Assembly (NCBI RefSeq): GCF_947504215.1
Contig: NZ_CANNGO010000003.1
Span: 248,001 to 312,000, forward strand
DNA: 64,000 nt
Source of the DNA: an uncultured Ruegeria sp.
GTDB taxonomy: Bacteria > Pseudomonadota > Alphaproteobacteria > Rhodobacterales > Rhodobacteraceae
Direction: 5' to 3'
The notes under the pieces were generated by a model, which was not told the origin of the DNA, did not search any database, and saw only the letters and a list, made by a program, of their open reading frames with translations. The position numbers and the translations under genes are program-made. Shown piece after piece: positions 8,344-17,343 of this stretch. Within the stretch, counting starts at the first letter, position 1; every line of letters starts with the position of its first letter.

Positions 8344-8943
8344 TCAAATTAGCAACACTTGCGTGCCGACCTTCGTCATTGAAAACAACTCGGCGATGTC
8401 GTCGTTGAACAAGCCGATGCAGCCGTTGGACGACCGACGCCCAATTTTTCGCGTGTCATGGGTCCCGTGGATACGATAATACTTCCAACCTAAGTACAAA
8501 GCGTGCGTTCCCAACGGGTTATCGGGACCCGCAGGAATGAAATCCGGCCATTCAGGGTTTCTTTTCTTCATCGACGGCGTCGGAGCCCAAGTTGGGCCTT
8601 CGACCTTGCGGATCACACTTGTACGCCCCCGGCGGGTCATTTCTTCGGTCAATGGTACCGATGAAGGATAAAGTTTGTAGGTTGATTGATCATCTGACCA
8701 ATAATGCAGCGCACGGGACACGGTATCGACGAGAATGGCACCGTTTCGCGTGTTTGAGAAATAGGGCTGCCACTCGAGCGCACGGAACCCTGAAACGTTG
8801 CGACGTACTGCGGGTTCGTCCTCTGGTGCGGGGCGCAAGGGATCGCCGGGGATGTATTGCGCAATCGCCGGGCTTGCCAATGTTGCCGATGCACCAACAA
8901 TAAATCCACGGCGGGTTGAAAAGGGAATGCGTTTCCTGACCAT
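8344..8943 (-). CDS. L,D-transpeptidase (YkuD domain)
   Basis: An exported protein of 199 residues that forms 3-3 peptidoglycan cross-links or attaches proteins to peptidoglycan. The N terminus has a twin-arginine-like signal (STRRGFIVGASATLASPAIA). The catalytic YkuD motif is present as HGTHD followed by SSNGCIGL, with the nucleophilic Cys. The divergent CAP-domain lipoprotein gene starts 169 bases away, and that interval must hold both promoters. Confidence 0.95.
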   Translation of the reverse strand: MVRKRIPFSTRRGFIVGASATLASPAIAQYIPGDPLRPAPEDEPAVRRNVSGFRALEWQPYFSNTRNGAILVDTVSRALHYWSDDQSTYKLYPSSVPLTEEMTRRGRTSVIRKVEGPTWAPTPSMKKRNPEWPDFIPAGPDNPLGTHALYLGWKYYRIHGTHDTRKIGRRSSNGCIGLFNDDIAELFSMTKVGTQVLLI

Positions 8944-9112
8944 GAGAAGCGGTCCTTTGCTATCGCGACATCTGAAATTCGGGGCATTCTATGACCAGAA
9001 TGCTTCAGTCGCAAACCAAACCGGCAGATTCACGCGACATGTGGCCATTGCGCATTTGCTCAGAACTGTAAGGCACGCTATGCCCTGAGACGACACAATA
9101 ATCAGGTCAAAC

Positions 9113-9628
9113 ATGACGCGTATCGTTTCTTTACTATTGATTTGCTTTGTCGCGCTAGCGGCATGTACCAGCACCGGAACTTCCACAATTGGCCCAGACG
9201 GGCGGCCTTTGCCGACTGTTTACAAGATTCGGGGCAACCCCGAAAAGCTGCAATTCCGGATGCTTGATTCGGTGAATGCATTGCGGCAGGCACAGGGTCT
9301 GCAAGCTGTTCAGCTAAATGCGCAGCTCAACGCAGCTGCAGCAACGCATTCCAAGGACATGGCCCGACAAAACCGGCCCTGGCACTTCGGCTCGGATGGC
9401 TCATCACCCCTGGATCGGGCTGCACGGGTTGGATATTTCGGGACGTTTCTGGGCGAGGCAATCTCAGAAACCTATGAAACGGAGACCGAGACGCTGGCCG
9501 CCTGGATGCAGGAACCTGGTCCGCGTTCTGTCATCATGGACGCCAAAGCTACTCAGATGGGGTTTGCCTGGCACCAAGAAGGCGGCGGCAAGATCTGGTG
9601 GACGCTTGAAATGGGAACTGGCGGCTGA
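9113..9628 (+). CDS. CAP/SCP-domain lipoprotein
   Basis: A lipoprotein of 171 residues. The lipobox LAAC places the modified Cys at position 18. The CAP (SCP/PR1) fold is suggested by VNALRQAQGLQAVQLNAQLNAAA, HSKDMARQNRPWH, GEAISETYETETETLAAWM and the terminal KIWWTLEMG. Bacterial CAP proteins are secreted and of largely unknown function. A hairpin terminator follows directly. Confidence 0.9.
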   Translation: MTRIVSLLLICFVALAACTSTGTSTIGPDGRPLPTVYKIRGNPEKLQFRMLDSVNALRQAQGLQAVQLNAQLNAAAATHSKDMARQNRPWHFGSDGSSPLDRAARVGYFGTFLGEAISETYETETETLAAWMQEPGPRSVIMDAKATQMGFAWHQEGGGKIWWTLEMGTGG

Positions 9629-9649
9629 TCAACGCTGCTTGAAGACGAC

Positions 9650-9678
9650 AAAGCCCCCATGTTCTGGGGGCTTTTTTG
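9650..9678. terminator. Bidirectional terminator between the CAP lipoprotein gene and ptsN
   Basis: AAGCCCCCA-tgttc-TGGGGGCTT followed by a T tract, with matching A residues on the other side, lies between the plus-strand CAP gene and the minus-strand ptsN stop at 9680. It should serve both convergent units. Confidence 0.9.
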
Positions 9679-9679
9679 T

Positions 9680-10144
9680 TTACGCCGCTTGCATCGACTG
9701 CGCTTCGGTCAAAATAGCATAAAGCTTGGTCGGGTCAGGGTTGGCCCTCAGTTTAGCGCAAACTGACGTGTCGCGCAGCGTCCGCGATACCAAAGCCAGC
9801 GCTTTGAGATGATCAACACCAGCCTCTTCCGGGGCAAACAGCGAAAAAGCGATATCAACGGGCTGTCGATCCACCGATCCAAAATCGATGGGTTTTTCCA
9901 GCATGACGAACACACCTGATACCGTTTCAATTTCGGACAGGCGCGCATGCGGCAGTGCCACACCATGACCCACACCCGTAGGGCCGAGGCTTTCGCGCTC
10001 CAGCAGGCAATCAACAACGGCCTGGGCCTCAAGACCCAGTGTCGCTGATGCGACATCACCTATTTCCTGAAACAACCGCTTCTTACTGGAAGCTGCGGAC
10101 AATACGCGTACTGCCTCGGGCTTCAGTATGCTCGAAAGCTCCAT
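9680..10144 (-). CDS. ptsN: PTS IIA-like nitrogen regulatory protein PtsN (EIIA-Ntr)
   Basis: A regulatory phosphocarrier of 154 residues. The phosphorylated His66 sits in GVALPHAR, preceded by LLERESLGPTGVGHG. The start MELSSILKPEAV at 10144 has GGAG at good spacing; an ATG six bases upstream is also possible. It follows hpf, the conserved proteobacterial order. rpoN, usually between lptB and hpf in other proteobacteria, is absent here. Confidence 0.95.
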   Translation of the reverse strand: MELSSILKPEAVRVLSAASSKKRLFQEIGDVASATLGLEAQAVVDCLLERESLGPTGVGHGVALPHARLSEIETVSGVFVMLEKPIDFGSVDRQPVDIAFSLFAPEEAGVDHLKALALVSRTLRDTSVCAKLRANPDPTKLYAILTEAQSMQAA

Positions 10145-10204
10145 AATCATGCTCCATGACATTGCCCCTGCATTCGCCGGCGCCTGCCTCGCTATCTTTG
10201 CCTG

Positions 10205-10768
10205 TTACGGATCAATCCAGCCGATGTTTCCGTCGTCCCGACGATACACCACGTTCAATCCGTCCTTGTTCTCATTGCGGAACACCAACACCGGGGCGCC
10301 AGCCAGTTCCATTTGCATGACAGCTTCACCAACACTCAGCGATGGGATCTTGGTTTCCATCTCAGCCACGATCATGGGCTGCAGAGATTCTGGTTCGTCA
10401 GCCGTCCCTGATTCTTCAGACGCGAGGATATAAGAGGACGCACCAAAGAGTTCAACCGGTTCCGAACGATCCTTGTGATGGTCCTTGAGACGGCGCTTAT
10501 AGCGGCGCAATTGCTTGTCCATCTTTTCACAGCACCCTTCGAACGCCGCGTAGATTTCTGTTGCATGCGCTTTGGCTTGCGCCGTCAGACCAGTCGATAA
10601 ATGTACTGTAGTTTCGCATACATACTCATGCGCCGAACGGGAAAAGACAACATTGGCGTCCGTGGGGCGCTGGGCATATTTGCCCACAACCTCACCCAAC
10701 TCGGTCTGCACATGGGTCTGCAGGGCCGCGCCGATGTCGATCTGTTTTCCGCTGATTTGGTAACGCAT
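10205..10768 (-). CDS. hpf: Ribosome hibernation promoting factor, long form
   Basis: A protein of 187 residues that dimerises 70S ribosomes in stationary phase. The N-terminal S30Ae domain starts MRYQISGKQIDIGAALQTHV. The C-terminal domain (SVGEAVMQMELAGAPVLVFRN...VVYRRDDGNIGWIDP) marks the long form. The start at 10768 has GAAGGAG seven bases upstream. The 250 bases between it and lptB suggest its own promoter; I see a palindromic TGACGTCA and a small hairpin at 10875-10889 but no firm -35/-10 pair. Confidence 0.96.
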   Translation of the reverse strand: MRYQISGKQIDIGAALQTHVQTELGEVVGKYAQRPTDANVVFSRSAHEYVCETTVHLSTGLTAQAKAHATEIYAAFEGCCEKMDKQLRRYKRRLKDHHKDRSEPVELFGASSYILASEESGTADEPESLQPMIVAEMETKIPSLSVGEAVMQMELAGAPVLVFRNENKDGLNVVYRRDDGNIGWIDP

Positions 10769-11020
10769 GTGGTCTCCTTCACATTTCACACCCATTCTGA
10801 CGTCACGTTACGAGACGTGATTGTTGTTATCGGGTGGGGGGTAAGGGCATGTCCTGCGGTTGTCTGCGGTCACACCCTTCAAAGAAGGGACATCGTGATC
10901 CAGTCTGGAACCGAAGAAATGCCATACACCAATTGAGGCAAGAGACGGTGGAAGAGTCAATCAAAACAGGAATGTATATACGCGATTTCCGCCTTGCTCC
11001 CGGCGCAATTCCGCGCAAGC

Positions 11021-11779
11021 TTATGATATCCGGAAATTTTCACCCAAATACACGCGGCGGACGTTTTCGTTTTCCACCACTTCCTCTGGCGTTCCAGACA
11101 TAAGTACCTGACCGTCGTGCAAAATATAAGCGCGATCGACAATCTCCAGCGTTTCCCGGACGTTGTGATCGGTGATCAATACGCCGATTCCGCGTTTCTT
11201 GAGATCGGCTACAAGGTGACGAATATCGCCCACACTGATGGGGTCGACCCCCGCAAACGGCTCGTCTAGCAACAGATACTTCGGGTCGGCGGCGAGACAG
11301 CGCGCAATCTCAACGCGGCGGCGCTCCCCTCCGGACAGGGCCAGCGCGGGTGCGCGACGCAGATGTTCGATTGAAAAATCCGAGAGCAGCTCTTCCAACC
11401 GCTCTTTGCGGCGGTGGGCGTGATCGACGGTAATGTCCAGAACGGCGGCGATGTTGTCTTCAACGCTCATACCGCGGAAAATCGACATCTCCTGCGGTAG
11501 GTAGCCGATACCCATGCGCGCGCGTCGGTACATCGGAAGCGTCGTTACGTTTTGCCCGTCCAGCGTTACGGTGCCCGCTTCGGGAAAGACCAGACCGGCC
11601 ACTGAGTAGAACGTCGTGGTTTTGCCCGAACCGTTGGGCCCTAAGAGTGCAACCACCTCAGATCGGCCAAGCGTCATCGAGACGTCCCGAATCACGGTTT
11701 TCTTGCGGTAGGACTTGCGCAGCTTTTCAATTCTGAGCCCGGGGCTACCCCCAGCAATTGACAGACTAGGGGTGGCCAT
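11021..11779 (-). CDS. lptB: LPS export ABC transporter ATP-binding protein LptB
   Basis: The cytoplasmic ATPase that powers lipopolysaccharide transport from the inner membrane, 252 residues. Walker [10 protein letters not shown] is at 47-55, the ABC signature LSGGE at 148-152, Walker B LLLDEP at 169-174 and the switch His in ITDHNV. The segment [21 protein letters not shown] is specific to LptB. Its start overlaps the lptA stop (TGATG). Confidence 0.97.
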   Translation of the reverse strand: MATPSLSIAGGSPGLRIEKLRKSYRKKTVIRDVSMTLGRSEVVALLGPNGSGKTTTFYSVAGLVFPEAGTVTLDGQNVTTLPMYRRARMGIGYLPQEMSIFRGMSVEDNIAAVLDITVDHAHRRKERLEELLSDFSIEHLRRAPALALSGGERRRVEIARCLAADPKYLLLDEPFAGVDPISVGDIRHLVADLKKRGIGVLITDHNVRETLEIVDRAYILHDGQVLMSGTPEEVVENENVRRVYLGENFRIS

Positions 11780-12270
11780 CAGTTGTTACCCTGCTGCAGG
11801 ATCGTCTTGACCCGCCCCGTCATGGTCGCCATGCCGGTCGTCAAATTTGCGTTCATCTGATCGCCGCTGATTATGCTTGGGCCTTGTGTCAGCAACACAT
11901 TGCCCTTCATAACGATCACACCTGAGCCAATCGTGTATTCAGCCCAGTCACCCTCAGCCGCGTCTGGCGGGCTAACCAGAACTACATTTTCTGTAGCTTC
12001 CATTCGATCAATGGCCGAACGGTCTTGGTTATAGATGACCAGAACCCGCTCGGCCGTCAGTCGCATTTCACCCTGAATGACGATGACATTGCCCACGAAT
12101 TCGGCCGATCCGTCCTCTTGATTCACGTTCAGCGTTTCCGACGTCACTTCGACCGGAAGGCTGGGATCGGTCTTGACAGACCCAAAGGCCAGTTGCGCTT
12201 CCTGCGCAGTTGCAGAAACGGCACCCGTTACCAGTAAGAAACACAAAAGGACAAAACGAAAATCGAACAC
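11779..12270 (-). CDS. lptA: LPS transport periplasmic protein LptA
   Basis: A periplasmic bridge protein of 163 residues with a cleavable signal ([22 protein letters not shown]). The OstA/LptA beta-jellyroll pattern is visible in [20 protein letters not shown] and [12 protein letters not shown]. It lies between lptC and lptB, as is usual for the LPS transport operon, and is coupled to lptB. Confidence 0.94.
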   Translation of the reverse strand: MFDFRFVLLCFLLVTGAVSATAQEAQLAFGSVKTDPSLPVEVTSETLNVNQEDGSAEFVGNVIVIQGEMRLTAERVLVIYNQDRSAIDRMEATENVVLVSPPDAAEGDWAEYTIGSGVIVMKGNVLLTQGPSIISGDQMNANLTTGMATMTGRVKTILQQGNN

Positions 12271-12273
12271 AGG

Positions 12274-12873
12274 TTATCTTTCTGCTTTTTCAGGCTCATA
12301 TACCAGCTTAACGCCGTCTGTAAAAAGAATATGGACCGGACCGTCCTTTTTTTCAGTTCCGAAAGTCATTCGCCCCGCTGAAAAATTGCCGATCACCCCG
12401 GTTCCGTTCACCTGCCCCGGCGTATCGCCGCGAATTTCATCCAGCGATGTGTTCAGAAGATCCGTGGTAACCAGGATACCGTCGGTTGTGGTGATTACGA
12501 CATCCCCGACAAACGTCGCCGTCCCCTGGTTTGGTCGTATCAGGCCTGAATTCGAGTCCAGCGTGATCACGCCTCCGTTCAACAGGCCAAAGCGCCCCCG
12601 AAACTCGGACGCAGCGGGAACCGATTCCTCCGAACCTTGGGTTGCCTGGGTCGCTCCGATCTGGACGTCTTCGCCTTTGCGCGTCGTTCCACGGTAGTTT
12701 GGCTGCGTAACCACCTGGTCGGCCAGACGTTCATCGATGTCTTTCTGAGCAAATGGAACCGACACATTGGTTTCAACGCTGCGGGACAGAAGGAAGACTG
12801 TGGACAGCATGATAATAGCCGCTAGCGGCAACAGAACCTTGAAGAACTGAACCATGCGCGAATATCTGTCCAC
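12274..12873 (-). CDS. lptC: LPS export protein LptC
   Basis: A bitopic inner-membrane protein of 199 residues. One N-terminal membrane segment (VLLPLAAIIMLSTVFLLSRS) is followed by a periplasmic domain with LptC-type repeats (GLLNGGVITLDSNSGLIRPNQGTATFVGDV). It passes LPS from the LptBFG complex to LptA. The gene sits three bases before lptA and just after kdsD. Confidence 0.92.
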   Translation of the reverse strand: MDRYSRMVQFFKVLLPLAAIIMLSTVFLLSRSVETNVSVPFAQKDIDERLADQVVTQPNYRGTTRKGEDVQIGATQATQGSEESVPAASEFRGRFGLLNGGVITLDSNSGLIRPNQGTATFVGDVVITTTDGILVTTDLLNTSLDEIRGDTPGQVNGTGVIGNFSAGRMTFGTEKKDGPVHILFTDGVKLVYEPEKAER

Positions 12874-12884
12874 TGCAGCCTCCC

Positions 12885-13853
12885 TCAGCCTAAACCGACG
12901 CGCAGGCAGTCATGGATGTGCAACAAACCCTGCGCCTGGCCTGACGCCTCAGGATCGACCACAAAAAGCGAAGTGATTTTTCGGTCGTTCATGATGGCCA
13001 CTGCTTCTTCGGCCAACGCGCCCGGCGCAATGGTGGTCGGGTTCTGTGTCATGACCTGTTCAGTGGTCTTGTCCAGCAGTCCGTCCATATGACGCCGAAG
13101 GTCACCGTCGGTGATAATCCCCATCAGCACGTTTTGTGCATCGGTGACGCCGGCGACACCAAACCCCTTCTGGCTGATCTCGATCAACGCGTCGCTCATC
13201 GGGGTGCTTGCCGCTACCAACGGCAGCGCCTTACCAGTGTGCATCAGATCCCGCACGGTGCTAAGCCGCGCCCCCAGCTTACCACCGGGGTGGAACGCGC
13301 GAAAATCTTCGGGCTTGAAGTCCCGGTACTTCATTAAAGCAATGGCCAACGCATCGCCCATCGCCAATGTCAGCGTTGTCGAAATCGAAGGCACCATGCC
13401 AAACCCGCATGCCTCACCCATCGACGGGATCAACAAATGCACATCTGCCTGTTTCATCAGCGTGCTTTCTGGCTTGCTCGACAATCCGATCAGCGGGATA
13501 CCGAACCGCCGTGTAAATGCCAGAAGGTTTGCCAGCTCGGGTGCTTCGCCCGAGTTCGAGATGGCAAGCACCACATCCCCTTTGGACACCATGCCCAGAT
13601 CACCATGGCTGGCTTCGGCCGGGTGTACGAAATACGCAGGCGTTCCGGTACTGGCCAATGTAGCGGCGATCTTGTGTCCGATATGGCCGGATTTGCCGAT
13701 GCCGCTGATGATGATGCGACCTGGTGCCTGCAGGATCAGCTGCGCCGCTTCGGCGAAATGCTCGTCCAGACTCTCGGTCAGAATGTCTAGCGCGTGGGCC
13801 TCGTCCGTAATGACCTGTCGGGCCGTTCTCAGGAAAGATTCGTTGTCGGTCAT
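12885..13853 (-). CDS. kdsD: Arabinose-5-phosphate isomerase (KpsF/GutQ family)
   Basis: Interconverts ribulose-5-phosphate and arabinose-5-phosphate for KDO synthesis. The 322-residue protein has a sugar-isomerase domain (IIISGIGKSGHIGHKIAATLASTG, HPAEASHGDLG) and two C-terminal CBS domains (DLMHTGKALPLV..., VMTQNPTTIAPGALAEEA). Start at 13853 (MTDNESFLRTARQV) overlaps the rnd stop by four bases. Position upstream of lptCAB agrees with a lipopolysaccharide-core operon. Confidence 0.95.
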   Translation of the reverse strand: MTDNESFLRTARQVITDEAHALDILTESLDEHFAEAAQLILQAPGRIIISGIGKSGHIGHKIAATLASTGTPAYFVHPAEASHGDLGMVSKGDVVLAISNSGEAPELANLLAFTRRFGIPLIGLSSKPESTLMKQADVHLLIPSMGEACGFGMVPSISTTLTLAMGDALAIALMKYRDFKPEDFRAFHPGGKLGARLSTVRDLMHTGKALPLVAASTPMSDALIEISQKGFGVAGVTDAQNVLMGIITDGDLRRHMDGLLDKTTEQVMTQNPTTIAPGALAEEAVAIMNDRKITSLFVVDPEASGQAQGLLHIHDCLRVGLG

Positions 13854-14464
13854 GAGTGTGCAAAGATATCCGTTTCGGGCCAACCAGCGAGGTCCAGTTT
13901 CGCACGCATCGGCAGGAAATCAAAACAGGCCTGCGCCATCTCGACCCGGCCTTCACGGGCCAGCCGCGCGTTCAGTTCATCCCGCAGGCGATGCAGATAC
14001 AGCACGTCAGAAGCGGCATAGTCCAGTTGTGCATCGGTCAGGGTTTCAGCCCCCCAATCGCTCATCTGTTGTTGTTTCGAGACATCAACCCCGATCAGCT
14101 CCTGACACAGGTTCTTCAGCCCGTGCCGGTCGGTATAGGTCCGGATCAGACGGCTGGCGATTTTGGTGCAATAGACCGGCGCGGCCAAAGCACCAAAGGT
14201 ATGGTACATCGCGGCAATGTCGAAGCGGCCAAAATGAAACAGCTTCAACACATCCGGGTTTTTCAGCATGGCACATAGGTTGGGCGCCGCGGTTTGTCCC
14301 TTTTCCACTTGAACGATATGGCTGTTGCCGTCCCCGCCCGACATCTGGATGACGCAAAGGCGATCACGATGAGGGTTAAGCCCCATGGTTTCACAATCGA
14401 TGGCCACTACTGGGCCCATGTCCAACCCGTCGGGAAGGTCGTTTTTGTACAAATGGTTCGCCAC
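13850..14464 (-). CDS. rnd: Ribonuclease D, short form
   Basis: A 3'-5' exoribonuclease of 204 residues with only the DEDDy catalytic domain: AIDCETMGL (exo I), FHFGRFDIAAM (exo II) and LDYAASDVLYLHRL (exo III). The HRDC domains of the E. coli enzyme are lacking, as is common in alphaproteobacteria. I chose the GTG at 14464 because AAAGGAC lies eight bases upstream and the protein then begins VANHLYKNDLPDG; the longer frame upstream runs through the promoter and start of the divergent metal-sensor gene. Confidence 0.92.
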   Translation of the reverse strand: MANHLYKNDLPDGLDMGPVVAIDCETMGLNPHRDRLCVIQMSGGDGNSHIVQVEKGQTAAPNLCAMLKNPDVLKLFHFGRFDIAAMYHTFGALAAPVYCTKIASRLIRTYTDRHGLKNLCQELIGVDVSKQQQMSDWGAETLTDAQLDYAASDVLYLHRLRDELNARLAREGRVEMAQACFDFLPMRAKLDLAGWPETDIFAHS

Positions 14465-14569
14465 GGATTTGTCCTTTGTGCCGTATTGCCCCCCGAGATA
14501 GGCGGTTTGACCTATAAACTCAACGCCACCCCTTTGACACTGGCCAATCCATGCCTCAGCACTTGCTTT

Positions 14570-14590
14570 TATCCCTATGGGGGGGATATG
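14570..14590 (+). promoter_or_regulatory. G-tract operator candidate for the CsoR-family regulator
   Basis: TATCCCTATGGGGGGGATATGG sits directly upstream of the ATG at 14598. It combines a run of seven G with flanking inverted ATCCC/GGGAT arms, the form of operators known for DUF156 (CsoR, RcnR, FrmR, InrS) repressors. Autoregulation is inferred. Confidence 0.55.
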
Positions 14591-14597
14591 GATAGCT

Positions 14598-14861
14598 ATG
14601 AAAGACAACCCGCACCAATCGCACCCACAAATCACCGCGCGCCTCAGGCGTGCCCACGGACATTTGGCCAAGGTCATTGCAATGCTCGAAGAGCAGGCCC
14701 ACTGTTCCGATATCGCCCAACAGCTGTTTGCGGTCGAAAAAGCGATCGTCAAAGCCAAGCGCGTTTTGATCCATGATCACATCGACCATTGCCTGTCATC
14801 AGACCGGGAAAGCAGTGGGCCCGACATCGAGGATTTCAAAACCATAACGAAGTATCTGTAA
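14598..14861 (+). CDS. Metal-sensing CsoR/InrS-family transcriptional repressor
   Basis: An all-helical DUF156 protein of 87 residues. Counting from the ATG at 14598, the metal ligands fall at Cys36, His61 and Cys65, the same set as in Cu(I)-sensing CsoR and in the C-H-C part of the nickel sensor InrS; His20 and His22 near the first helix could add the fourth ligand used in nickel sensors. It lies three bases before an MFS exporter gene, which recalls the InrS-NrsD nickel pair. Copper sensing cannot be excluded. Confidence 0.88.
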   Translation: MKDNPHQSHPQITARLRRAHGHLAKVIAMLEEQAHCSDIAQQLFAVEKAIVKAKRVLIHDHIDHCLSSDRESSGPDIEDFKTITKYL

Positions 14862-14864
14862 CTC

Positions 14865-16085
14865 ATGCTAAGCGTCCTGCGGAACCGGACCTACCGTCAC
14901 TTGCTGGGCGCCCAAGTCGTTGCTCTTACAGGAACCGGGCTGGCTACAATCGCGCTGGGCCTGTTGGCCTATGATCTGGCCGGGGACGCCGCAGGGATGG
15001 TTCTGGGCACCGCTTTGACCATCAAAATGCTGGCTTACGTCGGCATTGCCCCATTGGCCGCCGCCTTTGCCGAGCAGCTCGACCGACGCAAGATGTTGGT
15101 TTTTCTGGATCTGGTGCGTGCGGTCGTTGCCTTGTGTTTGCCTTTTGTAACCGAGGTCTGGCAGATTTACGTCCTCATCTTTGTGCTGCAATCCGCATCT
15201 GCCGGATTCACCCCGGCATTTCAGGCCACGATCCCCGATGTCCTTCCCGATGAGCGCGACTATACGCGCGCGTTGTCCCTGTCCCGCCTTGCAGTCGATA
15301 TGGAAAGTCTGCTGAGCCCGATGCTCGCGGCCGCCCTATTGGTCTTTCTCAGCTTTGAGAGCTTGTTCTGGGGCACAAGCCTAGGGTTCGTCGCGTCGGC
15401 GGTTCTTGTTGTATCAGTCGCGCTGCCATCGCCCAAAGCGATCCGGCGAAAGGGGATCTACGACCGGACAACACGCGGCATTCGAATCTACCTCGCGACT
15501 CCGCGTCTGCGTGGACTACTGGCGCTCAGTTGGTCTGCCGCCGCGCTAAGTGCGATGGTCATTGTCAACACGGTGGTCATTGTCCGCACCGATCTGGGCC
15601 TGTCCGAAAGCGCGGTCGCCATCGCTTTGGCAGGGTTCGGCGGCGGTTCGATGATAGCAGCCTTTGCATTGCCGTCCCTGTTGGATCAGTTCGAAGATCG
15701 CCGGGTCATGTTGACGGGATCTGCGATTGGGATCGCATCGATGGCAACGGCCGCGTTTCTGTCAGCCATGGCCCCTATCACATTGAGTCTGCTTACCATT
15801 CTGTGGGGTCTCGTTGGCTTTGGGTACGCTGTCACCCTGACTCCATCCGGTCGCCTTTTGACCCGCTCTGCCCCAGCCGAAGATCGCCCGGCCCTGTTCG
15901 CCGCGCAGTTCACCCTGTCGCATGCCTGTTGGTTGGTCCTTTATCCGTTGGCGGGTTGGCTGATGACACGATTCGGTGCAACCGTTGCCTTGGCCTGGAT
16001 GACCAGTGCCGCGATTTTCGGTCTGGTCACAGCAGTGTTGATCTGGCCGCGTTCAGAAAGCCATTCGGCGACACATCAGCCTTGA
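14865..16085 (+). CDS. MFS efflux transporter, probable metal exporter
   Basis: A 12-segment major facilitator protein of 406 residues (LLGAQVVALTGTGLATIALGLLAYDLAG; AEQLDRRKMLVFLDLVRA as the loop 2-3 motif). This pattern belongs to the MFS_3 group, which includes nickel exporters NreB/NrsD and siderophore exporters. The gene is co-transcribed with the CsoR-family gene, so export of Ni, Co or Cu is the likeliest role. No His-rich C-terminal tail, often seen in NreB, is present. Confidence 0.85.
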   Translation: MLSVLRNRTYRHLLGAQVVALTGTGLATIALGLLAYDLAGDAAGMVLGTALTIKMLAYVGIAPLAAAFAEQLDRRKMLVFLDLVRAVVALCLPFVTEVWQIYVLIFVLQSASAGFTPAFQATIPDVLPDERDYTRALSLSRLAVDMESLLSPMLAAALLVFLSFESLFWGTSLGFVASAVLVVSVALPSPKAIRRKGIYDRTTRGIRIYLATPRLRGLLALSWSAAALSAMVIVNTVVIVRTDLGLSESAVAIALAGFGGGSMIAAFALPSLLDQFEDRRVMLTGSAIGIASMATAAFLSAMAPITLSLLTILWGLVGFGYAVTLTPSGRLLTRSAPAEDRPALFAAQFTLSHACWLVLYPLAGWLMTRFGATVALAWMTSAAIFGLVTAVLIWPRSESHSATHQP

Positions 16086-16136
16086 GCCTTGGCACCGATC
16101 TGAAATACACCATTGCGAACCCATGACGGAGACCCC

Positions 16137-16565
16137 ATGGATCAGCTTGACCGCCGCATCATCGCAGCGCTGCAACACAACGCCCGCGAGTCGACTACGA
16201 AAATCGCCGCAAGACTGGGCGTGGCACGCACAACTGTGCACGAGCGGATCAGTCGAATGGAAGATCGAGGGGTGATCGCGGGGTACTCGGTTGTTCTGAG
16301 CACCCCCGAGGATGCCCCACGCGTACAGGTTGTTGTTTTGCTGGAAGTACAGCAGAAGGAAACTACGCGTATCATCAAACGGCTTGAAGCATATCCCGAA
16401 GTCAAACGCTGTTTGTCGATCAATGGTGAATTTGACCTGCTACTTTCGGCCGAGGCACCAAGGATCGAAGATCTGGACATTATTGTTGATGAGCTGGCTA
16501 AGATTCCGGGCGTGTTGCGCACCAACACCAGCGTTGTGTTCGGCAGGCGAATTGACAGAAAGTGA
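16137..16565 (+). CDS. Lrp/AsnC-family transcriptional regulator
   Basis: A regulator of 142 residues: an N-terminal helix-turn-helix (LDRRIIAALQHNARESTTKIAARLGVARTTVHERI) and a C-terminal RAM ligand-binding domain (VVVLLEVQQKETTRIIKRL...INGEFDLLL). I used the ATG at 16137 behind GGAGA. Targets are unknown; it stands alone between the exporter and the flagellar cluster. Confidence 0.94.
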   Translation: MDQLDRRIIAALQHNARESTTKIAARLGVARTTVHERISRMEDRGVIAGYSVVLSTPEDAPRVQVVVLLEVQQKETTRIIKRLEAYPEVKRCLSINGEFDLLLSAEAPRIEDLDIIVDELAKIPGVLRTNTSVVFGRRIDRK

Positions 16566-16638
16566 TAGGCCGATAACCGGCTGTAAACCAATGAATGGCT
16601 AGCTTGGTCCGGACTGATCAGAATCCCGGACCGGCAGA

Positions 16639-17334
16639 ATGCCAAATCGCAAGTTCCCGTTTTTCCTATTCCTGACGCATGTGTTGATGGCACCGGCAGC
16701 TTTTTCCATGCCCAACGCCCGCGACGGAATTTGTGATCAAGCCGCCCGGCGGGCGGCTTTGGCCGAAGACGTACCGCTGGATGTTTTGCGTGCCATCGCG
16801 CGCGTGGAAACCGGGCGCACCCGCGATGGCCGCCTGGAACCCTGGCCCTGGACCATCAATGTCGAAGGGCAAGGATATTGGTTCACCTCCGAGGTTGAGG
16901 CGAAATCCTACGTGTTCAAGATTTTCAAAGCTGGTGTGCGCAGCTTTGACGTCGGATGCTTTCAGATCAACTACCGCTGGCATGGCAAGGCGTTTCGATC
17001 CATCGACGCGATGTTTGATCCGGACGAAAACGCCGCCTATGCGGCTGGGTTTTTGAAACAACTACGTGTCGAACTGGGGTCCTGGCCTGCCGCAGCTGGC
17101 GCATACCATTCCCGCACGCAATCACTGGCCGAAGCGTATCGCGGGCGCTTTCAGACCACTCTGGCGCAGCTTGATGGCACCCAGACCACACAAACCGCTC
17201 GGCTATCCCGAGATCCCTTTACCGGTGCCGCCGCCCCTTTGATACCGCTTCACACCGAACAACCCCCGCAAGGGGTGCTGGGCTCCCTGGTGCCAGCGGC
17301 AAGAACTGGGACCGCCTTCATCGCCTTCAACTAG
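16639..17334 (+). CDS. Lytic transglycosylase (SLT domain), flagellar-cluster associated
   Basis: An exported muramidase-fold protein of 231 residues. A signal peptide ends near AFS-MP; the catalytic Glu57 lies in RAIARVETGR, and the SLT segments VGCFQINYRWHG and AAYAAGFLKQL follow. It ends ten bases before flhA. In this position it probably opens peptidoglycan for the flagellar rod, in place of the FlgJ muramidase domain; this is inference from location. Confidence 0.9.
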   Translation: MPNRKFPFFLFLTHVLMAPAAFSMPNARDGICDQAARRAALAEDVPLDVLRAIARVETGRTRDGRLEPWPWTINVEGQGYWFTSEVEAKSYVFKIFKAGVRSFDVGCFQINYRWHGKAFRSIDAMFDPDENAAYAAGFLKQLRVELGSWPAAAGAYHSRTQSLAEAYRGRFQTTLAQLDGTQTTQTARLSRDPFTGAAAPLIPLHTEQPPQGVLGSLVPAARTGTAFIAFN

Positions 17335-17343
17335 GAGCTCTGC

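Noticed and set aside
13111..14352. A 413-codon open frame on plus opposite kdsD and rnd
   Set aside because: Composition is typical of an antisense shadow, and both opposite genes have intact family motifs.
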